This document shows, piece after piece, positions 6,898 to 13,011 of a stretch of DNA of 13,011 nt. Numbering within the stretch: position 1 is the stretch's first letter; each line of letters opens with the position of its first letter. Position numbers and translations under genes: made by a program. A model generated the notes under the pieces. That model was not told the origin of the DNA. It saw nothing but the letters and a program-made list of their open reading frames with translations, and ran no database searches. The DNA comes from Desulfobacterales bacterium (GTDB taxonomy: Bacteria; Desulfobacterota; DSM-4660; Desulfatiglandales; Desulfatiglandaceae): NCBI GenBank assembly GCA_022013615.1, contig JAKLQB010000314.1:1-13011 (forward strand), given 5' to 3'.

Positions 6898-6942
6898 CAC
6901 TTACGCTTACATTTGAACCTGGTTGTAACCTATTCAATTTCC

Positions 6943-6971
6943 TTGACATTTTATTCGTGATGCTAAATAAT
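6943..6971 (+). promoter_or_regulatory. Sigma70-type promoter of the Argonaute-SIR2 operon
   Basis: A perfect -35 box, TTGACA (6943-6948), is followed after 17 bases by AATAAT (6966-6971), a five-of-six match to TATAAT. It is 46 bases past the right end of E4 and about 80 bases upstream of the first ATG (7053). It is the best promoter-like sequence in the window, and its position is right for the operon. The start codon itself has only a weak ribosome site (AAAGAGA, 7041-7047). Confidence 0.65.
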
Positions 6972-7052
6972 ATAAGGTCATCATTTGTAGCTTGAACGTG
7001 AAGGGATTTAGCCATTATATAAGAATTCTTTCCAACCCCTAAAGAGAATAAT

Positions 7053-9053
7053 ATGATGAAAATTAACAACTTTCTTATAAATAGAATCAATCTCAGGTTC
7101 AATAAAGAGATTAATTGCTATCTGAATATTTCGAAAGCCACAAGTTTTTCACTGGTGGGGAATAAGGCTGTTTGGACAAAAGGTAAATTACTACCAGAAT
7201 ATCATATAGGATTTGAAGATTGGCTGAAGGAACAACAAATTGAAATTGAGGTCGATTTTGTCTACTTCGATTTTTCAGAGGAAGAAAATGATGATTGTTT
7301 TTCTGTTCAACTAAATACCACAAGCATTCAGCCATTTAAAAACAAAATATTTCTGCAAGAGCTGGGGAAGTTTTTTATTGAAAGAGGCTTTTACATTGAA
7401 CCTTTAAGAATGGCTGTAGATTTCTCAGTATATCAGCGCGTGGAAGACTTTAATCCGGACTGGGAGCAATATAGGCGCATTGACTTTAAATGGAATGGAA
7501 AAAGAGAAGAGCTGTCTTTTAACATTGGAAGTGAAAATACTTTAATCAGCAGACAAAAAGAAACTCCTGAAGAGGGCACAAAAATCGTTAATGAAGAAAC
7601 TCAGTTAGTTTATAAATGTCGTGATGATACACCCAGGAAGATTTTTGCCGTAAATCGTATCATTAAAGGCCCTCCTAAAAAGTTTAATTATAACAGGCGA
7701 TACAGCGATTTAAAGAAAATAGCGTTTGAATATCTAAATGCATTACAGTCTAAGTTTTTTGGCCTTGATAAATCTGGGCTTAAAAGTGTCGAAACCCGCG
7801 ATGTACAGGCGATCTTTAGCCGTCAGAATCTGATGGCCTTTGGTGGAGGTAAAACTGCGGTCAATGCCGCTTTGGGTATGCGTGAGTACGGGCCTTTCAG
7901 AAAAATTGAGGAAGCCAATAAAGTCAAATTATTATTTATCTATCAAAATCGAAATGATGCCAACAACCTTTATTCATATCTCCGGAATGGATTGAAACAC
8001 TTTCCCGGCTTGTTAAGCTACACCGGTATTCCTGTATCATTGCCTGATGGAAACAAACGGTTGAATTATAATAATGCGGTAGACCTTCCCAATGACCTTA
8101 AAGGTTTTTTATTAAAAGAATATCCAGGAGAAGCCTATCCTGAAACTTTAGCCATCGTCATCGGGCCTTTCAAGAAATATGAATCAGATGAAGAAGAAAG
8201 TGAGACATATTACAAAGTCAAGAAATTGTTACTCGATAAAGGCATTTCATCACAGTTTGTAAGTAATTCAAGTATTAAGGAACCCAATTTCCATTATTTC
8301 CTTCCTAACATTGCCATTGCCATCTTAGCAAAGCTTGGTGGTATCCCCTGGAAATTGGATAATAAACGATACAATGAATTGGTCATTGGTTTTAATACAA
8401 GAAAATACGGTGAAAACACCTTTTTGGGCAGTGCGGTTTTCTTCGATAATGAGGGAAAACTTGGACGGGTGCAAGGTTTTCCACAGAGCGGTGGCAGAGA
8501 AATTATCCAGCATTTAAGGAACGCCATTCTGCAATATAGTCATGAGTTCGGAGAGCCGGACAGGTTGGTCATTCATTATTATAAACCACCTCAAGAAAAG
8601 GAAATCAAGAACATTGAATTCCTTTTGAAAGATGAATTGAATTTGCCTATTCCCTTTGCAATGGTGGAGATTAACGATAGCAAATCCAAGATGGATATTT
8701 GCTTTGACGCTGAATATCAAATGGGCATGCCAGAGAGCGGTGTATATGTGAAGGTTGGCAGGAATGAGTATTTACTGTTCAATAACAACCGCTATCAAAA
8801 GAAACCTGTTCGGAAAATCGAGGATGTGTTGCCTGTCACAGTGAGGATATCTTTTGCAGATACCGGCGGTTTCCATCACAAGGAGTTGATTACCCAAGTG
8901 TATGAGTTTTCAAGGCTGAACTGGACAGGCTTGAAACAAAAAAGCCAGCCGGTAACCACAACCTACTCAAAACTGATTGCAGACTTTTCTTCAAAATTTG
9001 GGGGAGTAATCCCTGAAAATAATGTTGCACAAGGCACACCGTGGTTCATATAA
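7053..9053 (+). CDS. Prokaryotic Argonaute, long-B-like, catalytically inactive PIWI
   Basis: The protein has 666 residues. The MID domain (about 290-430) includes YYKVKKLLLDKGISSQFV (386-403) and NIAIAILAKLGGIPWKL (419-435), supplying the Y, K, Q and K residues that hold a guide's 5' phosphate. The PIWI domain follows and ends with the typical PVTTTYSKLIADF (633-645) and C-terminal TPWFI. The catalytic DEDX residues appear lost: the first Asp position reads VIGFNTR (N448) and the later strand reads RLVIHYYKP, with Y where Asp is expected. Guided binding without slicing is therefore expected. The N-terminal 290 residues would hold N, linker and perhaps a reduced PAZ region, making it longer than short MID-PIWI pAgos. 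Two adjacent ATGs (7053, 7056) could start it. The SIR2 gene follows directly, as in long-B pAgo immune systems where the partner is the effector. Confidence 0.85.
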   Translation: MMKINNFLINRINLRFNKEINCYLNISKATSFSLVGNKAVWTKGKLLPEYHIGFEDWLKEQQIEIEVDFVYFDFSEEENDDCFSVQLNTTSIQPFKNKIFLQELGKFFIERGFYIEPLRMAVDFSVYQRVEDFNPDWEQYRRIDFKWNGKREELSFNIGSENTLISRQKETPEEGTKIVNEETQLVYKCRDDTPRKIFAVNRIIKGPPKKFNYNRRYSDLKKIAFEYLNALQSKFFGLDKSGLKSVETRDVQAIFSRQNLMAFGGGKTAVNAALGMREYGPFRKIEEANKVKLLFIYQNRNDANNLYSYLRNGLKHFPGLLSYTGIPVSLPDGNKRLNYNNAVDLPNDLKGFLLKEYPGEAYPETLAIVIGPFKKYESDEEESETYYKVKKLLLDKGISSQFVSNSSIKEPNFHYFLPNIAIAILAKLGGIPWKLDNKRYNELVIGFNTRKYGENTFLGSAVFFDNEGKLGRVQGFPQSGGREIIQHLRNAILQYSHEFGEPDRLVIHYYKPPQEKEIKNIEFLLKDELNLPIPFAMVEINDSKSKMDICFDAEYQMGMPESGVYVKVGRNEYLLFNNNRYQKKPVRKIEDVLPVTVRISFADTGGFHHKELITQVYEFSRLNWTGLKQKSQPVTTTYSKLIADFSSKFGGVIPENNVAQGTPWFI

Positions 9054-9057
9054 GATT

Positions 9058-10359
9058 ATGGTTAACCTTACAAAAGCAAATATCATAAATAAATCACTGT
9101 TTTTCCTTGGGGCTGGCTTTTCGTATGGAACTGGCTGTAAAACGTCAATAGAAATGTTTGCTGATTTGCGAAAGAGAATATTTGACGAACAAGATACAAC
9201 ATTTAGCAAGACACAAAAGGAGGCATTAAAGTTTCTCATCGCCTGTTTGCAATACCACGCTGAATGGCGCACCATGGAAACAGCCAGCGGCTTTGCCTTT
9301 ATGCCGAATATTGAAGAATTAGCCCTCCTAATACGAAGAATTAGAAACAGAGAGAATTTTTTACCATACCCAATAACAGGTAATTGGGCCGACAAATTGG
9401 TCATGTTGGAATCTGAGTATTCGAATGAATCAAAGAATAATTCAGAATATCCTGAAGATGCATTGTTTGAGAGTTTGGAGAGGGTATTAAAAAGCCTGCT
9501 GAAAAATGATTGGTTTCAAATTAATTCTGACTTGTCGTATTTGAATCCCCTGCTTGAGTTTATCCAAAATACATCAATAGATGACTATAAGTTCGAGATT
9601 TTTACCCTTAATAACGATATGGTTATTGAGAATTATTTTTCAGTAAACAAGGAAATTCCATGGCGAGGCTTTATTAATGGCAGATGGCAGGGCATTCGAA
9701 ACGATACCCAAAATGACCCATATGGCCGTATTGATTTATATAAACTTCATGGGTCAATCGACTGGGTTCGTTTGGAAGATATGGATGTTTGGGAAGTTGA
9801 AAAGCTTGATGATGAAAAAAAGGAAAATATTCAGGATAAACACAATCCTTATGTGATTTTCGGTCAGGGAACCAAAACCTTTTCTGTTGAACCGTTTTTC
9901 TCTCTAATCAACCACTTTAACAATCGGCTCAACAGTAGCTCAAAAGACTACTTTTTTATAATCGGATATAGCTTCTTTGACCCGTACGTTAATAATTTGC
10001 TTTTTAATGCTGTCAAAGGATTCAAAAAACTCATCATTGTAAATCCGAATTTTGGGCCTGAAAAAATTTTTACAAAAGATAAGAAACCCCAACCAGGCCC
10101 TGATAATTTCTTTAGAATTAAATACCCGGCAGAAACCAATCAAGGTGATCTAACAGACTATTTAAGAGAGATCCAGAAAAACTCATTCTACTCAGAATTG
10201 CCTGAATTCAACTATTTTACAATAAGTGCTGAAAACATTGAGTACATTCCATTGCCTACTAAAGATTTTATCCGAGAATTTTTTAGTAATAACGGAGATT
10301 TGCTGTTCGAATTTATTAAGGTATTTGAAGAAGAAAAGGAGATAAGCCGTCCATTTTAA
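9058..10359 (+). CDS. SIR2-family protein, effector partner of the Argonaute
   Basis: This 433-residue SIR2-like protein is expected to bind and hydrolyse NAD+. Visible motifs: SLFFLGAGFSYGTGCKTS (13-30, glycine-rich NAD loop), FEIFTLNNDMVIENYF (179-194, the family's TxNxD strand), IDLYKLHGSIDW (225-236) with the probable catalytic H231, and DYFFIIGYSFFDPYVNNLL (297-315), followed by LIIVNPN (325-331). The last hundred residues or so are unassigned; I see no APAZ-type domain, which separates it from short-pAgo SIR2-APAZ fusions. I chose ATG 9058, four bases after the Argonaute stop; an in-frame ATG at 9022 inside the Argonaute gene would add twelve residues. Inference from long-B pAgo operons: target recognition triggers NAD+ depletion and abortive infection. 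Confidence 0.85.
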   Translation: MVNLTKANIINKSLFFLGAGFSYGTGCKTSIEMFADLRKRIFDEQDTTFSKTQKEALKFLIACLQYHAEWRTMETASGFAFMPNIEELALLIRRIRNRENFLPYPITGNWADKLVMLESEYSNESKNNSEYPEDALFESLERVLKSLLKNDWFQINSDLSYLNPLLEFIQNTSIDDYKFEIFTLNNDMVIENYFSVNKEIPWRGFINGRWQGIRNDTQNDPYGRIDLYKLHGSIDWVRLEDMDVWEVEKLDDEKKENIQDKHNPYVIFGQGTKTFSVEPFFSLINHFNNRLNSSSKDYFFIIGYSFFDPYVNNLLFNAVKGFKKLIIVNPNFGPEKIFTKDKKPQPGPDNFFRIKYPAETNQGDLTDYLREIQKNSFYSELPEFNYFTISAENIEYIPLPTKDFIREFFSNNGDLLFEFIKVFEEEKEISRPF

Positions 10360-10489
10360 TTCACTCTTTTACAGCCACAATTATAAAGGGAAACATCTTA
10401 TATTACTCCTGGCAAGAAAAAATGATCAACACAAAAACGTATTAATTTCGAGAATTTAGAAGTCGAGCATTTTTTTTTATGCGAATGGC
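10360..10489. other. Short spacer after the SIR2 gene
   Basis: This AT-rich stretch runs between the SIR2 stop and remnant E5. A run of nine T follows GAGCA at 10466-10479, but no stem of useful length precedes it. I see no gene and no convincing terminator. Confidence 0.5.
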
Positions 10490-10814
10490 GGGCCGGACCA
10501 AGCTAACCATCTGATATATTTATAATATGATCCGTTTTTTCCTTATTTTTGGGGCTTACACCTTCAATTTTAATATCAAAAAGGATCGTTTAAGAAAGCG
10601 GCAGTAAGATGCCAAATGCAAATCGTCATTAAAAAGGCTTGGGGTTAAGGCAAAAGGACGGAAGATTATTGGTGCCAAAAAAATACGAGCTTCGTGAACC
10701 AGCGATTCCTTAAGAGGCCAATTTTACTCCCGAAAATGGCCTTTTAAGGCTTAAAAACACCTATTTGTAGAACGTAAAGCTATGATATTCAATAAGTTAG
10801 CGTGGCCTAACCCC
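10490..10814 (+). mobile_element. E5: non-autonomous Y1-transposon remnant (325 bp), mosaic of E1 and E4
   Basis: The left end GGGCCGGACCAAGCTAAC (10490-10507) is paired with inverted GTTAGCGTGGCCTAACCCC (10796-10814). From the left end to about 10763 it follows E1 closely, including long shared stretches such as CTTGGGGTTAAGGCAAAAGG. From ACACCTATTTGTAGAACGTA onward it instead follows the E4 right end nearly base for base. The transposase tail is recognisable (YELRE...AIP) but is broken by TAA and a one-base gap relative to E1. It separates the SIR2 gene from the methyltransferase gene. Confidence 0.8.
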
Positions 10815-10853
10815 AATTCGCAATTCGAAGAATGATGAAAAAAGGATAGTTTA

Positions 10854-13011
10854 ATGGCACAACTCACCGAACAGGAACAGCAGGAGATTATCCGCTATAT
10901 CGAAGCGGATAAACCCCTGCCGGACAAATACCGTTTCCTTTTATTCGAGGACAAGCGTGAGGTGGAACTGGTCTGGAATGGCAAGACCAGCGAGGTATGC
11001 AATATTGTCCTGCCGTTTCAAGTGATCGAGCAGGTCGACGAACCGCGGGCCGAAAAACCGGAGGACACCAAAGCCCAGATGGCCCTTTTTGACGCCCGCG
11101 GCCGCCAGCTCAAAGGCTGGACAAATAAACTCATCTGGGGCGATAATAAGTTGATTCTCTCTTCACTGAAGAACGGGCCACTGCGGGAGGAGATCGAAGC
11201 CCAGGGCGGACTGAAACTGATTTACATCGATCCCCCCTTTGACGTGGGCGCGGATTTCTCGATGGACATCGAAATCGGCGGCGACACCTTCACCAAGAAG
11301 CCTAATATCCTCGAAGAAATTGCCTACCGCGATACCTGGGGCAAGGGCGCGGATTCCTTCATTGCCATGATCTATGAGCGGCTGAGCCTGATGAGGGATT
11401 TACTCGCCGATGATGGGAGTATCTATGTGCATTGTGATTGGAGGGTAAACTCATCCATACGTCTTGTTTTGAATGAAATATTTGGAGTTGGCGGTGAGCC
11501 CGGCAAACCTGGATACCGAAATGAGATTACGTGGAAATGCACAAGCGCACACAGCGATACTGGAAAGTATGGAGTTAATAACCAAAATATTTTCTTCTAC
11601 GCAAAATCTGACCAATATACTTGGAATCATCCGTTTGGGCCTTATGACGAGGAATACATCGCAACCTATTTTCGATACAAGGACGATGCCGGTAAGCGAT
11701 TTAAATCCGGTGATCTTTCAGCCTACGGCTTATCTGGTGGAGGTTACGAATATGAGTGGAATGGTCATAGAAAGATATGGAGATGCCCGATTCAAACGAT
11801 GCAATGCCTTCATGATGAGGGGAAGCTTTTCTACACAAAGAATGGAGTAGCTCGAAAAAAAACATACTTAGACGACGCAGAGGGTATGCCGATTCAAACG
11901 ATTTGGGCCGACAAAGATGTTCAATATTTGCCAAGGTGGGGAGATGAGCCGCAGGGCTACGCTACTCAGAAGTCTGAGGCATTGGTTCGTCGTATCATCA
12001 AAGCCTCATCCAATGAAGGTGACCTTGTCGCTGATTTTTTCTGCGGTTCCGGCACCACTGCGGCGGTGGCGGAAAAACTCGGCCGCAAGTGGATCGTCAG
12101 CGACCTGGGCAAGTTCGCCATACACACTACCCGCAAGCGCATGATCGGCGTGCAACGATCGCTCAAAGCTGAAGGCAAGGATTATCGCGCTTTTGAAATC
12201 CTCAATCTGGGCAAGTACGAGCGGCAGCATTATATCGGCGTCAACCCGAACCTGCGCGAGGAGCAACAGCAAAAACAGATCGAAGAGAAGGAGGCCGCAT
12301 TCCTCGACCTGATCTTGCGCGCCTACCGGGCGGAAAAGGTGGAGAATTTCGCCTGTTTCAACGGCAAGAAGGCCGGGCGGCTGATCGCCGTCGGCCCGGT
12401 CAACCTGCCGGTGACTCGGCTGTTCGTGGAAGAAGTCATTCTGGAATGCCGCAAGAAGCACATTACGAAAGTGGACATCCTGGGCTTTGAATTCGAGATG
12501 GGACTCTTCCCGAACGTGCTGGACGAGGCACGCGCCAAGGGGATCGACATTGCGCCGAAGTACATCCCGGCCGAGGTGTTCGATAAACGGGCCGTTGAGA
12601 AGAACCAGGTGGTGTTTCATGATGTGGCGTTCATCGAGGTCAAGCCGCATGTGAAGAAGAACAGCGCGGCAGTGGAATTGACCGATTTTTCGGTGTTCTA
12701 TTCGCAGGATTCCATTGCCAACGCCGAGGCGACCATCAAGAATAAGGGCAGTCGCATAGTGGTGGAGAAGGGGCAGATTGTGAAGGTGAGCAAGGACAAG
12801 AACGGCATTGTTAACCGTGAGGTGCTCACAAAAAACTGGACTGACTGGATCGACTACTGGGCAGTGGATTTCAATTTTGAGAGCAAGCGCGAGATCATCC
12901 GAGTAAAGGACGAAGACAGCGGCGAGTGGGAAGAACGCTGGACCGGGGACTATATCTTCGAGAACGAATGGCAGTCTTTCCGGACAAAAAAAGACCGCTC
13001 CCTGGAATTGA
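10854..13011 (+). CDS. Type III-style DNA methyltransferase (Mod subunit), runs off the right edge
   Basis: The frame is open from ATG 10854, after ribosome site AAAGGA (10841-10846), to the window end: 719 codons without a stop. Motif IV is LIYIDPPF (122-129, D126-P-P-F) and the S-adenosylmethionine motif I is DFFCGSGTTAAVAEKLG (394-410). The order, catalytic motif first and FxGxG later, marks the beta class of N6-adenine or N4-cytosine methylases, to which type III Mod belongs. Between them, about residues 190-390, lies the expected target-recognition region. Its DNA (roughly 11430-11990) is visibly more AT-rich than the GC-rich flanks, suggesting exchange. The long segment after motif I also fits Mod-like proteins. 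A Res-type helicase-nuclease gene would be expected to the right, outside the window. The alternative is a solitary or BREX-like methylase. Confidence 0.85.
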   Translation, partial: MAQLTEQEQQEIIRYIEADKPLPDKYRFLLFEDKREVELVWNGKTSEVCNIVLPFQVIEQVDEPRAEKPEDTKAQMALFDARGRQLKGWTNKLIWGDNKLILSSLKNGPLREEIEAQGGLKLIYIDPPFDVGADFSMDIEIGGDTFTKKPNILEEIAYRDTWGKGADSFIAMIYERLSLMRDLLADDGSIYVHCDWRVNSSIRLVLNEIFGVGGEPGKPGYRNEITWKCTSAHSDTGKYGVNNQNIFFYAKSDQYTWNHPFGPYDEEYIATYFRYKDDAGKRFKSGDLSAYGLSGGGYEYEWNGHRKIWRCPIQTMQCLHDEGKLFYTKNGVARKKTYLDDAEGMPIQTIWADKDVQYLPRWGDEPQGYATQKSEALVRRIIKASSNEGDLVADFFCGSGTTAAVAEKLGRKWIVSDLGKFAIHTTRKRMIGVQRSLKAEGKDYRAFEILNLGKYERQHYIGVNPNLREEQQQKQIEEKEAAFLDLILRAYRAEKVENFACFNGKKAGRLIAVGPVNLPVTRLFVEEVILECRKKHITKVDILGFEFEMGLFPNVLDEARAKGIDIAPKYIPAEVFDKRAVEKNQVVFHDVAFIEVKPHVKKNSAAVELTDFSVFYSQDSIANAEATIKNKGSRIVVEKGQIVKVSKDKNGIVNREVLTKNWTDWIDYWAVDFNFESKREIIRVKDEDSGEWEERWTGDYIFENEWQSFRTKKDRSLEL

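Noticed and set aside
7111..8720. Several minus-strand open frames inside the Argonaute gene
   Set aside because: They are shadows of the plus-strand gene, without ribosome sites or recognisable domains.
10466..10480. T-run after the SIR2 gene as a terminator
   Set aside because: No GC-rich stem of useful length precedes the T-run.
10781..10786. TATGAT in the E5 right end as a promoter for the methyltransferase
   Set aside because: There is no -35 box at suitable spacing, and the same bases occur in the E4 right end as part of the repeat.
11473..12144. Short plus-strand frames inside the methyltransferase region
   Set aside because: They are out of frame with the continuous 719-codon Mod frame, which carries DPPF and FCGSGTT; they look like shadows.
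12006..12650. Long open frame on the minus strand within the methyltransferase gene
   Set aside because: The plus strand carries the motif-bearing methyltransferase frame throughout; the minus frame is a GC-rich shadow with low-complexity leucine runs and no recognisable domain.

Overview
This window reads as a bacterial defence island. It is moderately AT-rich DNA crowded with HUH (Y1) transposon debris, and it carries three defence-type modules in a row. No gene fixes the host. The transposase style would suit Desulfobacterota or a related Gram-negative lineage, but that is only a weak impression. I see no tRNA, rRNA or CRISPR array.

Layout, left to right. (1) 1-862 is a graveyard: the C-terminus of one REP-associated (RAYT) transposase, a broken KilA-N-domain gene containing a perfect 32-bp palindrome, a 323-bp non-autonomous transposon remnant (E1), and a short unassigned stretch. 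(2) 863-1799 is an apparently complete Y1-transposase element (E2) with near-perfect 18-bp inverted ends. It abuts the surviving 3' part of a PD-(D/E)XK-like gene (to 2462). (3) A 96-bp miniature element (E3, 2540-2635) precedes a tight three-gene operon, 2839-6528: a UvrD-like SF1 helicase, a DarT-like (DUF4433) DNA ADP-ribosyltransferase, and a DraG/ARH-type ADP-ribosylglycohydrolase with a long unassigned C-terminal extension. (4) Remnant E4 (6571-6897) is followed by a good sigma70-type promoter and a two-gene operon, 7053-10359: a catalytically dead long-type prokaryotic Argonaute and a SIR2-family protein. (5) Remnant E5 (10490-10814) is followed by a type III-style DNA methyltransferase (Mod) that runs off the right edge.

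How the parts may work together (inference). In the first operon DarT would be the toxin that ADP-ribosylates DNA, the ARH protein would reverse it in place of the usual DarG macrodomain, and the helicase would sense or expose single-stranded DNA. In the second, guide-loaded Argonaute would recognise invading nucleic acid and trigger SIR2 to consume NAD+. Both operons revolve around NAD+/ADP-ribose chemistry. The five related transposon elements (E1-E5) all lie in the same orientation at the borders between modules, an arrangement that could let recombination swap whole cassettes. The methyltransferase shows a composition break over its target-recognition region, suggesting specificity exchange.
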